Positions 14,801 to 28,426 are shown, numbered from the stretch's first letter. The stretch: 64,000 nucleotides of DNA from Mangifera indica (GCF_011075055.1 NC_058151.1:1054001-1118000); one strand, 5' to 3'. Notes: generated by a model from the letters alone, not told the origin. Program-made: numbers and translations.

Positions 14801-15050
14801 ACAAAAATTCATATCATAAATAAAAACAATATTATGTGTGTAAGTCTTTTGATATAATTTTAGTATATAAATTATGTATTATCATGTGATTAATATTATT
14901 TTATTTTTAATTAAAAATTATTGAATCATATAATTATATATATTACTTATATATATAAATTATATATTAAAAAAATATACATATAAATTTATTACATAAA
15001 TAATTATCTCATTAAAAAAACTATTCTCTTTTACAAACTAATATTTTCTA
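5850..15050. other. Gene-poor AT-rich stretch
   Basis: No ORF has splice structure or recognisable protein similarity on either strand. It holds old remnants of the GAGTTCGAGTTTAAACTC-type dispersed element (around 6350-6500, 8270-8560 and 9110-9300), AT-rich MITE debris and the repeated block described separately. ORFs at 10.6-11.0 kb are low-complexity (Ser/Ala and Leu/Phe runs) and were not accepted. Confidence 0.6.
12176..14780. repeat. Diverged repeat block, at least three copies
   Basis: A segment of roughly 250 bp recurs at about 12180-12440, 13060-13400 and 14340-14780. Each copy carries TAGTTTTGTTATAATATTA, then ATGAGTTAAATGAAAGATTA, then a CTTCTTTAAACT.CCACAAAATTAT stretch. The first two copies are 890 bp apart; the third region contains an extra internal partial copy near 14500-14650. 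Linking sequence has repeated phrases of the kind AAAATGACAAGATTGA. No coding capacity is seen. Probably a degraded transposon that was duplicated, but I cannot name the class. Confidence 0.6.
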
Positions 15051-15146
15051 TTTTTTAAAATTAATTTTTTGAAAGTGCAATATAAGAAGCTGATGGACCA
15101 ATTTTACCGTACGTATGCACGCGAAGCGCAAGGATCTAAAGCGCGT

Positions 15147-15152
15147 CACGTG
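15147..15152. promoter_or_regulatory. G-box / ABRE-like CACGTG upstream of the ABA receptor gene
   Basis: CACGTG lies in a short GC-richer patch (15100-15440) about 1.1 kb before the PYL start codon. ACGT-core elements of this form bind bZIP factors, including the ABA-responsive ABF/AREB group. The link to this gene is inference from position; a nearer TATTTATA at about 16027-16034 is a possible TATA element. Confidence 0.35.
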
Positions 15153-16234
15153 CATCTAACCTTCCGAGCACGTTTCCGTAGCCGACTTAAGATATTTTTG
15201 ACCAACAAAGTACTTTAACGCTCTTACCGAACGCGTGGTGTCACTCTCGAAACTTTATTGAGAGCCATGCCATTTGTTTTACGCCTTTTGGGGTAAGGCT
15301 GCGCCGCGCTTGCTGAAGCTGCAGTCAATTTGTACGGTTTTTTTCCTTGTAAAAGCAATTTGGGCTAAGAATAAAGAAGATTGCTTTTCACGTCTCCCTC
15401 CCGAGCGCGTGGCGACAGTTCTTATATTGACAGTGTGGGGTCACATGAGTGATGGAAGAATGGATTTTAATTGACATAAAATTAAATAAAATTATAATAA
15501 ATACAGATAGATTTTTAATGAGTAATATTTCTTTATTCGCAAGTGGATTGAATTAAGGTTAAAATAATTATTAAATTATTAATTATATAATAATATAATA
15601 ATTATTATATTTTATTATTTCATTTGGATAAAATAAAATTAGTAAAAAGATAATATTAAGGTTTTAATTATTTATATTATAAATTTAATTATAAAATAAA
15701 ATCAATAAAATAAATAATATTATTAAAAGATAAATTATATAATTAGAAGATGAATAATATTATCTGAGAAACAAATAAATTAAATTTAAACTAAAACCGT
15801 ATCTACAATTCAATTGGTTTGAGCTAAGCATGGATTCCGACCCAAGTGAGGTAGCTCGAATCCAACCCATTCCGGGACCGTAAGAACTAATTTACCAAGT
15901 AAACACTAAAGGCACTGTCATCAAAAAGAGACGAGTTGTAAGAAGACGACAAAATAATGGCACATCCGTAGATAATTGCAAACCAGGGTGAAATTCCAAA
16001 GTAGCTAGATTACAAAACAGAAATGGTTATTTATAAGAAATGATATTTGTAGTTGGCGTTGGTATTTTATGGATTTTGGCCAGGTGATGAGAATGAGATG
16101 ATAGATATAAAAAAGAAGATACTTTCTTCTTCTTCTTCCTCTTCTGCTTGTTGTTCTTGTTTCATAGAAACAAACTGAAAAAAGCTATACAGTTTCTGAG
16201 AACAAAATCTGTAGGTAGAATCTGAGAGGCAAAA

Positions 16235-17956
16235 ATGAATGGCAATGAAAATAATAATAATGGAAACATCTTTGGAGGAGCTGATGAAAGTGAGCATATT
16301 AGAAGACATCATACGCACGATGTGGCTGATCATCAGTGTAGTGATGTTCTCACCAAGCACATCAGGGCTCCTGTTCATCTAGTAATATGTTTGTTTTATT
16401 TATTGATTTTTGTGTGTGTTAATTTTTTTTAAAGATTTTATGTATGAATGTTTGAAAAGTTCATTCTAATTGGTTCAAGTTTCGATCTTGAAATCTGGGT
16501 TCTGTGGTTTTCAATGTGGGATTGATGGGTTTTGGATTTGTGGTTTCTTTTAGTGAGATTCAGTTGTTTTTTTGTTCAAGTTTTTGGATGTTTGACTTGT
16601 TCTGTGTGAGAGTAGTTGATCTTGATCTGTGTTGTTTTTGAAAGATTTGTTTATTGTTTGAATCTGATGTGGGTTTGATGTATTCTTGCTGATTTTAGTG
16701 AATAGGTGTATTGGGTTCTGGCTTTTTAATTGATTCAATAGGTTTCTCAAGGCTTTTGTGAGGTATGATTATGGCATGCAATGGGTTCTCTGCAAGTTCT
16801 GATTATATAGTTTGTTTGGTTACCGAGAAAATGAAAAGGAAAAGGTTATCTTCTGAAATTTTAAGTTTCTCGCTTTGGAGATTCTCGGAAATGGAAAAAA
16901 GAAAACATATGGCTCCAAATTCTTGTTCTTTAACCTACCAAATGCATGGTTGGAGTTAGAGATGCTAAATTAATCAAGAATATGCCTTAGGATTGGGACA
17001 GTTGATAAATGACTTTTGATTGACGTAGAAATTACTTGTTCTTCCAAAATTATAGAGCTTGAAAGCTGTTTTTGTTAAAATTCAGCAAGTTACTGCATTT
17101 CTTGAGTTGCTCTTCAAAAGAGATGCATCACAAATCTGGAAAATTTCTTTTTTAGGTATGGTCTTTGGTGAGGAGGTTCGATCAACCGCAGAAGTACAAG
17201 CCTTTTATCAGTCGGTGTGTTGTGCAGGGAAACCTTGAGATCGGGAGTCTGCGAGAAGTGGATGTAAAGTCTGGTCTTCCGGCCACCACGAGTACCGAAC
17301 GACTAGAACTTCTTGATGATGTAGAACATGTTCTCAGAATCAGGATTATTGGCGGGGATCACAGACTCAGGGTATTCATCTTTTTCGCCTCTTTCGATTA
17401 AGTAATTTTCTTAGATCAAGTTTACTTGTGTCGACAAAGTACATGGGGTTATTGTGTCTTTTGCATTGTAATGTGTAAGTTCTTGTGTATTGATTTTAAC
17501 TAGAATGACAAGTTTATGTTCTTGGCCACAAGGTTGGTTTTTTCTCTGCTGACATACTTTGAGAAGCTTTAGTTTACAATTTTTACCGAAACCTGAAGCC
17601 TAAAAGTTCCTTGCTAAAGCTTGCTACTTTGTTATCTAGTTTTTACCTTCTGATTCCTAAGTTTGTGGTTCTGTTTTTTTCATGCAATTATCTTGAATCT
17701 GCCTTTGTTTCTGACTGTCTTGGCTTTCCCTTCTCAGAACTACTCTTCAGTCATTTCCCTTCATCCAGAGATCATAGATGGAAGGCCTGGGACATTTGTG
17801 CTTGAGTCGTTTGTGGTGGATGTCCCGGAAGGGAATACCAAGGATGATACATGCTACTTCGTTGAAGCTTTAATCAAGTGCAATCTCAAATCACTTGCTG
17901 ATGTCTCTGAGCGGCTTGCAGTGCAGGATAGGACTGAACCCATTGATCGGATGTAA
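16235..17956 (+). CDS. PYL8/PYL9-like: Abscisic acid receptor, PYL8/PYL9 (RCAR) type
   Basis: Exons 16235-16381, 17156-17371 and 17738-17956, all phase 0, give 193 aa, against 187-188 for Arabidopsis PYL8/PYL9. It is a START-domain (Bet v 1 fold) cytosolic and nuclear receptor that binds ABA and then blocks clade A PP2C phosphatases, releasing SnRK2 kinases. Visible landmarks: the ABA-carboxylate lysine Lys64 in QKYKPF, the gate loop SGLPA at 88-92, the latch HRL at 118-120, and the C-terminal helix ending [18 protein letters not shown]. The variable N-terminus is Asn-rich, and the tail after the helix ends EPIDRM. These features place it in the subfamily I (monomeric) PYL7-10 group; PYL8 versus PYL9 cannot be settled by eye. 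Nothing is missing. Confidence 0.96.
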
Positions 17957-18299
17957 GAAAGTGTAGGGATGAGAGCATTGATATGGAATGCTACGGTTGC
18001 CAAGGATGAAGCTTTTGAGGCTTTCATATCTCGAAGGCTTTGGAGACGGACTGGCATTAGTACTTGTTTCGTCAACTACATGCACACATTTTCCTTTAGT
18101 TATGTTGTGTCTTTGTTTTTTTTTTTTTGGAGCATGTTCAGTGTCTGAAGTAGGTCAGGAACCACAGGCTCTTATAAAAGGTTTCACTCTTACATGATGA
18201 AAAAAGTTTTCTGTATTTTCCAGAATTTTGTCCATGCTTTTTACTTTATCTATGTGTGTATATAAAATGTACTGGAAAGACTTTAGATCTTGTAAGTTT

Positions 18300-19360
18300 T
18301 TGTTTCATTTTCATGTTTTTAGTACCTAGCATAGCAGTCGTAAGGAAAAGTTGGTTGATCTAGACTATGCTCATCCAATTATATGAAGACATGTCTATCT
18401 GTTAGGACTTATATGTTAATACATAATGTATTAGTGTGTTACCCTTATAAAGAACTATACATTTGAATGCAATTGGGGATGAATCTGATTCAAGCTTAGC
18501 TTGAATCCACCGTGCAACTCAAACATTGATCGCCAGAGCTTTAATTTAGCTCGAGTTGGTTTTTCCTTCTTAAATCCAATAATATTGTTCATTCTAATGA
18601 TAATATTGTTCATTTTTTCAAAAATAGTATTTACTTTGTGGATCTAAGTTTTAACTCTTTGATGATATCATGTATTAACTTGAACAAATTTAAACTATAT
18701 ATTATGAATTTGATCTAAACTTGAATAAAGCCTGAATTTGGTCTGATTTGAATCTACGTTTATATGGAACTCATCTAACATTCTTCAAATGAGATTCAAC
18801 TACCAAACGAGGTCCATAAAATTTGCCTTAAAATATGTCAAGTCATCCTTTGACTTTAGGAAGTCCTTTAAATATGTCTAGTCAACCTTTGCCTAGAAAG
18901 AAAAGAGGTAGAAACTTACAATTTCAGTTAAAAGAAATGGTTATTTCACCTTTGTTTCATTGCAAAGACAGGTCTTTAAAATAATTGCAGTGGCTTCGAA
19001 TCCATCTATTGAACTTTAGATCACCAAAAATCATAATTAAAAAAAAAAAAAAGGTTTTCTATAATCTTAAATTATTGCTATAATTCAAAATTTGACCCAT
19101 AATGGGGAAAGGTTCAAATACTACAAATGATTGAACACATGATACATGATTTTCTACCATTTTTGGTTGGCTGTTAGGGCAGGGGAGTTAGTTGTTTCCA
19201 AGTCTAGCAGCCTACAAATAGAATTCCTATAGCGCGTCTTTACAATGAAAACAATATAGGAAGAAATTTTGCATCAGATTTGTATAAATAATCACCTGTG
19301 CTGCTTCTAATATGCTGTACAAAGCTCCCTCAAACTCAAACCTGACCCAATAAAGATCCA
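18300..19360. other. Intergenic between convergent PYL and FtsH11 genes
   Basis: Holds the PYL 3' end and, at about 18480-18790, a degenerate copy of the dispersed GATTCAAGCTTAGCTTGAATCC-type element. The FtsH11 3' UTR should lie just below 19364. No ORF of interest. Confidence 0.5.
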
Positions 19361-19363
19361 TGC

Positions 19364-22300
19364 CTAAGCCAATATAAGCTCTCCTTCTTCTGCCTGTTCT
19401 ACTTGTTGCTCAGGGAGCCGTCCTTCTTGGTAAGGAAGAAGAATGCGCTTTATTTCCTCCGAGCTCAGTGTCTCGTACTCTAAGAGTGCATTTGCTAGTG
19501 CATGTAACGCCTTCTCATGCTGATATCAACAATGATGATATCAGAAAGTATCACAGAGTGCAGAATTTTCAAAACATTCATAAGAAGTTAAATTCATTGT
19601 GCCAGCTTGCTGGTTTTGTGGACAAAATTTCCAAACAAATCAAATATATAAAGCATATTATAGGACAGATTATTTCTCCTCTCCAAAGACAAAGAAGCCA
19701 ACAGTTTTCATTAACTAACCTTCTTTAATAGGGCCTTTACACGTTCGTATCCTTCTCTTAAGAGTTTCACGACCTGCAGAACCAATCAAGTAAATCAGAT
19801 TGAAAAGCTATTATCATAGCTTAAACATAAGAGGCTAAATTTCCAGACATACTTCAGCATCAATTCGTGATTGCATTTCTGAGCTTGGCCGTTCTTTGAT
19901 GTTAACAGGTCCAATTGCATCACTCATCCCACAATTTGATACCTGTGACAAAAAAAGATAACTTTAGTATCAATGGATTGAATCAAAACAAACTAATTTT
20001 AATCATGTAGAAATAAATGAAAGTTCCTGAATATTTTGAATTCTTATTTCTAAAACAATTTGGAAAGTAAACACATATGATGAATCACACCAACCACTTT
20101 TGAGTTTAAATGGAAACAGTGGCATTTAATTTCAATGTTATCCTGAAATATTGAAAAAAAATCAGCTAGTTTTTCAAATCATGGACAAAGGACTTTAGAC
20201 TATACCATGTACTGGGCAAGCTCTGTAGCTGTGTGAAGATCACTACTTGCACCAGTTGTGACATGGTCCTGACCAAAGATGAGTTCCTCGGCAGCCCTTC
20301 CCCCCATACAAACATCAAGACGAGCTAAAAGCTGCTTCTTGCTGATTGATGTCTCATCACTTGAAGGGAGCTGGGTAACCATTCCTAATGCAGACCCACG
20401 CGGCATGATTGTTGCCTTGTGAATTGGATGTGCACCCTCGGTGTTGAAAGCAACAATTGCATGACCACTCTCATGATATGCTGTGAGCTGATATAACACA
20501 TATCAATCCATTATGAAATGCTGAAATGCAATCATGAATTGATGCTGAAATGCATGGATCATTTTACATTATCACAGAGCCGACTATCCATAAGCTTCTA
20601 AATTAATTCTACCAATAATTTAGTTTGAAATAAGAAGCACACAACTAGTATAATTGCCACAGGCCAACTATGATGAATTCATCTCAACAAAATCTTATGA
20701 TGGAAAAATTCATTAAAGAGCAAGCCTGAATGAAATTTTATCCTGAGTCTTCACCACACAAATCTCTCTGAAGTACTTAGAAATGACTCCAGAAGGAAAT
20801 ATTGGTTTAACCCCCAAGAATACTTGGGCTATGAATTAAGGATAAAGGGCACACATAATTGAACTTATTAGTGGAATAGACATTTGAAAGACTGCATGAA
20901 GCCAGGATCTTTCATCTCAAATAGATGCATAAAATACCTTCTTTGACTCTTCTGATATGAACATAGTTTTACGCTCAGTACCCATGAGTATCCTGTCTTT
21001 AGCATACTCCAACTCAGTGGCCGTTAACTTCTCCAAACCTTCAACAGCAGCTTTAATGGCAGCAATGTTTACCAAATTTGCAAGATCTGAATGGAAAGAA
21101 AAGAAAGATGAGGTGAAAATTCATTGGCAACACATGTACAGAATGCATGAGAAACACATATGTTCCATGCCATTTATAGCAAGAAAAATGGTACTTTAGT
21201 TGAATGAAAGGAAATTTACCTGCTCCATTGAATCCAGGGGTACCTCTGGCAATTGATTTAACATCTACATCCTCTGCCAAAGGTTTATCCTGAAGATACA
21301 GCTCCAAAATTTCTTGCCGACCTCGGACGTCAGGATTTGAAACAACAATCTAAAAGTGGGTTGCCTCAGTTCTCTCTCTCCAGAAGCAAAGAAATTAATT
21401 TCAAATATATATTGATAGACTAGAGCAGACAACCTAAATTGACTCATCACCATGAGAATTAAAATGTGGTTATATTCATTCAATTACCGTCCATAATCTC
21501 AGAACCTAATCCAAAAACTTCACAATCACTGAACCAAAAGATCAACATTCTGTCAGGAATGTTCACAAAAAATCATTGAAGTTAAAATTTACACACTTTC
21601 TAAAAGAAAAATAGTAGGTTTTGGATATTTAAAAGATCGAATTTGCCAAAAAAGTAAAAAAGTTCCTAGTACAGACAACTTATTCCCACAAGAGACACAT
21701 GCCTGTGGTTACAATGATCAACTTTTGGGAGCCCAGGTGACATTTCCATGTACAGGAAGGTTGGCGTAAATAAGCCAAAGCATGGCTGTATGCTTCACAC
21801 AACTTGAAGTGCATTCAAGTATGATAGACTGAAAGAATGCTATTGGACAATATCTCTAGTGTCACCATAAGTTCAAGAAGTTTCACCTGGTATTGCCTTA
21901 ATGATAAGACATGGATTCAGCTAAAATGCAGAAACATTTGATAAGGATGGAACCAGTGCAATACACGTACTTCAGATGTTTTATAGCATTTAAGCAAACT
22001 AAAAATTTCTACAGCACAATCTTCAGTTTATTCACAAGTCAATTTAAAAATCAAAGAAATATGAGATATAAAACTTACATGCCTGTCAAATCTACCAGGC
22101 CTTGTCAAAGCAGGATCAAGAATGTCAGGAAAATTTGTTGCAGCCATCAAGATTATTCCCTGTGGGCAATAAAGTTACATGAATTTCTTTTCTAAGAAGA
22201 AATAAAGATAACATCACTGTATAGAAACTCGTTCATACAGCAAGATAGTTAAATGCACCTCATTCTGTTCAAAACCATCCATTTCAACAAGTAGTTGATG

Positions 22301-25300
22301 CAATGTTTTCTTGGTGTGGCCTTCCCATTGTTTTCTTGTGGATCCAACAGCATCTATTTCGTCGATAAAGATGATGCTAGGTGCCTATAAAACATAAATT
22401 AATGTAATATCACATGATGAAAGAAATAAACCACAGAATTTAAGTAAACAATTGTGACATTAACAAATTCAGAAACTAATCATGATACCAAAATGGCCCA
22501 ATTACACAGATAGCTATGGACATATACTTCACTGGCCATTTTGCAGCATTATAGTTTCCCTTAAAATAAAAAGGTAGTTCCAACCTCTCTATCTTCAGAA
22601 CAAGGCTTCATTTGAAAATTGCCATCAGAAACCTTTTCTTTGGGTAAGTATATTCAATAAAATACATTAGCAACTTGAAACAATCAAGGAAAAAGACATT
22701 GCACATGTCTCAATACCACTTATATCTGACTTTCTGACTTCTACACAATCCTCAAGAACCAAATAGAAGCATAATTAAAATTTTATATTTATATGCAGTA
22801 ATGGTTGTTTAAAAAAAAAATTCATATTTTCTTCAAATATAATTTCCTCCGTCTCTCTTTATTTACTTTTTGATTTTCCAGCACCTTGACTGAATAAATG
22901 CCTGAAAACAACAAACCTTCTTTTTAGCTGCTTGAAATAAGGACCTCACACGTCGGGCACCAACACCAACAAACCTGCCAAATAAATACGAAAAAGACTC
23001 AGCATCACTAGCATGCATTTTCTTTCTCTTATCAATGAGTTGTTAATTCATGAATACTACTAGATAAGTCCCAGATTCAAGTAATTTCAATTCCCTCAGC
23101 ATGAGAGCATACACACATGGTAAAGCTCACACATTGAACTGTTGAAGTTGAAATCAATTTTCAGACTAGTAGTTCCCATAGTTACAAGTTGTACAATGAG
23201 AAACATAACCATGTAAAAGTTTCATCCCTGCTTCATTTTTGCATAATATTACTCAAATGTAAAAGCCAAAGCTAGTGGCTGATTTTAGTTACCATTTGAA
23301 AGAATAATCCAATACACACTTTTCGCTCTTTACTGGCCCAAAAGCAAATGGAATACCCTAAAATTGTGTTGATAGACATTAATAAACTAGTCGCACTGCA
23401 CAACCTTAGGCATAGCCAAAAGAGGATGCCAATATTAGAACCAATATGCGGATCTGTAAGATCTGAATTGCAATAATAAGTTTGTGAGAAATCAACAAAG
23501 TCTGACATTTTATAATGCCAAAATTCTCCCACAGAGATTAACAGATTTGTTAAATTTCTGAGAATTCATCACACACAGTAATTTCTCGTTAAATGTCTTT
23601 TAACACCCTATTTCATAACAAGGACTTTTTATCCTTCAACAATTAAATAATCAATTGTTTTTAAGAGCAATACTATGTGTATCCACCTTGAGTACACATT
23701 TATATGTGTCATTATGTGACTGGATGTTACTTTATCTTTAATTCAAAATCATCTAATCACATGATGACACACATCAACTGTGTACCCATTTGTATACTCA
23801 AAGTGGGTATACAAATTCTCAGAAAGAGTATACGAGCAAAGCTGAAAATTTAGGGTTTCCTATAAGAAATGGAGGTTTTGAGGGAATGGCAGAATAACTA
23901 AAAAGGAAGATTGGATGATGCATAGCAATATCTAAAATGATATCTTCCTACAGTGGTATGGAAAAATAAACACAACTTTCATCAAGGAAAAACTACACCT
24001 CCTGACAACACTTAAAGTATACTGTTGTTATTTTATTAGTACTTAATATTAAAGCTAAAACACATACAACCCTACCTATGCATGTTTTGCCCAAGATAAA
24101 ATATTACCAGATTAACAAGGCGATATAGAAAATGAAGATTAACGAAGCAGAAAAATCAAAGCAAAAGATGGCTTACATTTCCTCAAATTCAGATCCTGCT
24201 CTATAAAAAAATGGTACCCCAGCTTCTCCAGCAATAGCCTTCAGGTTCAACAATTGTGAAACCATTTTGAAAAAAAAAAAAAAAAAACTACTATCAAATC
24301 AAAAGGTTTAATATGTGAAAGTTAAAATATTTAAACAAATGTAAAGGAACCTAAATTGACAAATGGAAAAATGTCAAGGAACACATCCACACAAGTTGTT
24401 TCCAAAAGGATACTGAATGCCCAATTTTTGTGAAATGAGGATTGCCATTACAATTCACACATGCATGTTTTTTCACTTTTTTCATCTTCGATAAATACTT
24501 ATTCATTTCATACGTTAAAGCTACACAAGGAAAAACTAAAAATATGTTGATATGTGTAACTACATAACCACTTATGAGAACAGTGACCAGATACAGTTAC
24601 AAACAGAGAAACAAAAGATCAATCATGCACAAAACATGCGCAGGAATGTACTAGCTTTGGCACAAAACTTGAGACCTAAAACCCCTTAGCAGGTACAAAA
24701 AACTGGCTCATGAAAACTAAAACCCTTAACAGGTAAAAAAACAATTTAGCACATTAAACCTAAAGTCCCTAAACAGGAATAAACAACTGGCTTATGAAAA
24801 ACTAAAACCCTTAACAGGTAACAAAACAATTTAACACATGAAAACTAAAACCCCTTAACAGATAAAAACAATTCAGGAGAGTACAAAAGAAATACCTCAC
24901 CTTTGCAAGCAGAGTTTTTCCTGTTCCAGGTGCTCCAGTCAAAAGAATTCCCTGCAAAGTACATGTAAGACCGGTATTTAAAACAATCTATCACATAATT
25001 GGAGAACCTAAATACAAATTTGATAATAAAGTTATTTAACCTCACAAGTAAGCAAGAAACCATTTACGCTTCACTGCTTTTTGAAAATGCATAAGAAAAA
25101 CAAAGCTTAACAGCAGGTTCCTTGAAATATTATATCTATATTTATATATATATATATAAAATTTTCTTTGCATCTAAATGTCACCAAATCAACATAAAAC
25201 ATTAAACTATCAAAAGTGAAGATCATGCTATTGAACTGAAGCACTAAAAAAAGAATTTAATGAAAAAAATTATTCACACAGACACAAAAGAAAAAAACAA

Positions 25301-27982
25301 AAAAAGAAAGAAAAAACCTTGCACAAACCTTAGGCAACTTCCCACCAAGGCGAGTAAACTTTGATGGGTTTTTCAGATACTCTACTACTTCCACGAGCTC
25401 TTGTTTTGCATCATCACAACCCTTGACATCCTTGAATGTTTTAACATTCTGGAAGAGAGCCAAAGCAGGAACAGGATGGAGGGTCATGACCAAGTCATAT
25501 CTTAAATACAAAACTGAACATGAACGTGAATGGTTGCAGATCATTTCAATGTTTCATATGATGCTTAAGTACCACTTATAAGAAGTATGAGTGAGGGCAT
25601 TCCTACAGATGGTCTTGAGGAAACCAGCTTTACAAGCTCAGAACTTTAACTTTTACCTTCTCTGGAATTACTTCTTTATTTAAATCCTTTGGAGTATAAG
25701 AAGAACTTGAACCAACACCTGAAGTTCCTATTCCACCCAAGCTTCCTATGTACTTTTGGAGGGCAGCAGCACCCATTAACCTGAAAATAGTTCTTAATTG
25801 ATAATAGTAACCTCTAGGAGTCAAGCAACCACCAACAACTTTGACAGCATGAGCGAGAGAGAACTTGTCTTTTATTATGATTTTCATATTTATAGAGGAT
25901 AATGATAAAGTAAAAGTACATTAAGTAAACCGAAAGACTCATACCATAATAATCCAACAGCTACGGTGAATAAGATAGTTGAGATAAGCTCTTGAGCAAA
26001 TCGAGATTTGTTTGACACTTTTGGGTCAACCTGATTGAAGATATCACATAATTTAGAATCCAAACATTGAAAGCACACACAATGAGAAAAAGGGAGCAAC
26101 AAATAGGAAATACAAAGGTGGAGAACTGACAACAATTATTGTTTGACATAATATAACTATGGGATTTCCAACAATCTTATCAGAGCCACCTATGTTTTTC
26201 CTCCCAGGAAGAACATCTACTCTTGTTTTGAGACTTACCATCACCACATGCAATGGCTGCTTCTCAGATATGCCAGGGTTCAAAAAGGGCTCATCTGTGT
26301 TCCCTGATGCTCGTTGCTTCAATTCTTGCAACTAAAAGAAAAAAAATGAAATTAATTAGATACAAAAAAGTCACATAGTCAGGATATGAAAGAATCTTCA
26401 GGGAAGAGGCACAAAAATGAGGGAACCCTATTAAAAGAAAGGACTATGACCATGATAACAGATCCAGTCAAATAAAAATCCAGTTCAAGAGTTGTACTGC
26501 CAAATAAAACAAATTCATGGCAATGTGAAAACATGGGCAAATGAAATAATTTCAAAAAAATAATTTCAAAACAATGCCTCTTCACCAAGGCATTAAGGGG
26601 CAATGTGAAAACATGGGCAAATGAAATAATTTCAAAAAAATAATTTCAAAACAATGCCCCTTAATGCCTCTTCACCAAAAAAATAATTTCAGAACAATGA
26701 AAACATTGTTCCGAGCAAGGTAAGTTTTGACTCATTGCCCATGCTTCAAACACAACATTAGAGAATTAAAAAGAAAAAGAAAAACTTCCAAGCAAAGCAA
26801 TCCAATCGACATAAAACATAAACCAACTGGCAAATGAAATTTAGAACTGACAATGCATTTATTTCCTAATATATGAATATGAACTCAAGCAGCTCTTTAA
26901 ACCTCTACAACAAATCTATCCCTACATAAACATTCAGGCACACTCCATTACTTTATTGAGATAGAGGAACTTTTCAGAAATGACACTAAAGCAAATTCGA
27001 ATTCCCATCATCATTACAAAGACGAAAAGAATAACAATGATAACAAGGATGATTACCAATGAAGGAAGAGCAGAAGGCTTGCCAGATTGTTCATCTGGAA
27101 GATACTCAGCAATAGCATTAGTAGCAACAAGTGCTCGAAGATATTCTGCTACGCCTCTACTGTCCACATCATGCTCCCTTTGTTCAAACCGTTTGATCAC
27201 TGCCTCGGGACTGAAAAAAAAAACAAAATAAATAAATAAATGCTATTAAAAATACTTAATTTTCTAATCAACAAAACAAATAATAAAACTTGAAAAATTG
27301 AACCTGTGCTTATTGAGTTCAGCTAAGAGAGCGCTCTGCAAGCCAACATCTTTCGGATTAGCATTAGCTTCAGCTATTAGCTGCTCAAGCCGTTTCTCTT
27401 GCCGCCAAAAAGGCCACCAACTGAACCAATCCCAGGTCATCATTTTCTCAATTCCTCTTTTCATCTTCGTCCACAAGCCCATCAAAAACACCAGCAAAGG
27501 AATTTTACTCTTTGCCCCCTCATTTCCTACCGAACTCTCACCCACCCCTTCACTTTTACCTAAACCGCCCCCACCATTCGTCTCCTCCACCTTCAACTCA
27601 TTTCCCGAACTCTCACTGTTCGCAGTCTCTTGAAAATTCGAATTCGGAACCTCGGAAGAATCCAGTTTCAAGGCATTACTGTTATCATTATCTCCACGAA
27701 AATCGGAACCAGAATTATTAAAGAATTTAGAATCCTGGGATTCTACGTTGTCAGGGTGCAATGTGCAAGGAATTGAAGGACGGAGAGAGCGAAAACATAA
27801 ATAAGTAAAAGTGGAAGAGCAGTGGAAGAAGCGGTTGGGGTGGTGGTAGAAGTGGCGGTGGCGATGGCGGCGTGGAGGAGGGGAGAAGAATGGTGAAAAC
27901 GGTGTCGTTTAGGGTGAGGTGGAGGAATAACGAGAGAGAGTGAAGGTTTACAAAGGAGAGAAGCTTGGAGAATGATGGTCAT
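19364..27982 (-). CDS. FTSH11: ATP-dependent zinc metalloprotease FtsH11, plastid/mitochondrial
   Basis: Seventeen exons, transcript order: 27304-27982, 27057-27210, 26239-26331, 25945-26030, 25657-25780, 25329-25448, 24901-24951, 24177-24238, 22917-22974, 22259-22384, 22079-22159, 21220-21349, 20938-21086, 20206-20487, 19853-19942, 19720-19773, 19364-19519. All junctions are GT-AG and phase-consistent; total is about 831 codons if the exon 1 frame break is ignored (Arabidopsis about 806). Visible parts: N-terminal transit region, WWPFWRQEK motif, a membrane segment in exon 4 ([14 protein letters not shown]), Walker A GAPGTGKT (exon 7), Walker [10 protein letters not shown] (exon 10), second region of homology with RPGRFDR (exon 11), zinc-site HESGH and later LDVCMGG (exon 14), and C-terminal ELILA. 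FtsH11 is an organelle AAA protease needed for thermotolerance in Arabidopsis. Exon 1 length is 679, one base short of the required phase; see findings. Confidence 0.95.
23665..23815. mobile_element. Short MITE, GAGCAATACTATGTGTAT family, in FtsH11 intron 8
   Basis: Begins GAGCAATACTATGTGTAT and contains the inner inverted pair TGTGTCATTATGTGA / TCACATGATGACACA. The same family, in the opposite orientation, ends at about 52497 with ATATAGTATTGCTC, and looser relatives occur at 54290-54420 and 14830-15000. Confidence 0.65.
24655..24875. repeat. FTSH11: Degenerate ~60-bp minisatellite in FtsH11 intron 7
   Basis: The phrase AACTAAAACCCTTAACAGGT followed by an A-rich run and CAATTTA.CACAT returns four times with small changes. 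It ends about 25 bp from the donor of the exon at 24901-24951 (minus strand). Confidence 0.75.
26520..26705. repeat. FTSH11: 80-bp tandem repeat, about 2.4 copies, in FtsH11 intron 2
   Basis: Identical 59-bp segments start at 26520 and 26600, and a third, partial copy follows from about 26662. The joining sequence carries GCCTCTTCACCAAGGCATTAAGG with short inverted complements. It lies between exons 2 and 3 and does not touch a splice site. Confidence 0.85.
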
Positions 27983-28426
27983 TGGCGCTAGGGTTTATTT
28001 TGTGAAGTAGAACAGTCTCAGCTCGCTCAGTTTCTCTGTACTGAGCAGTAGGGAGAGAGAGGACAGCCACAAGAATTGGTTTATTAAGAGAGGGATTAGC
28101 AGTTAAAACCTTATCTTGATTGAAAATGGCACCGGCTTTGTGAGAGAGACTGATTAAGGATGCCACTGGTCTAGGTGATTTTTTGTCGCTGAGCTCGGTG
28201 AGTAGTTAATGAAACAATAAAACTGTATATAATTTCCACGTATAAATAATATTGTATTATTTTATAGTTAAATGTTAATTTATTTTTAATTATTTAATAA
28301 TAAATTATTATTTATATATAAAAGTTATACAAATAGTATTATTTTCAATCATATTTTATCATATTATATTGAAAATCTGACATAATAATATTGGGTCTAT
28401 GGATTATCCAAGTCAGACTATGGAGC

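Noticed and set aside
27298..27721. Plus-strand ORFs of 111 and 69 codons, Pro/Ser-rich
   Set aside because: Antisense shadows of FtsH11 exon 1.
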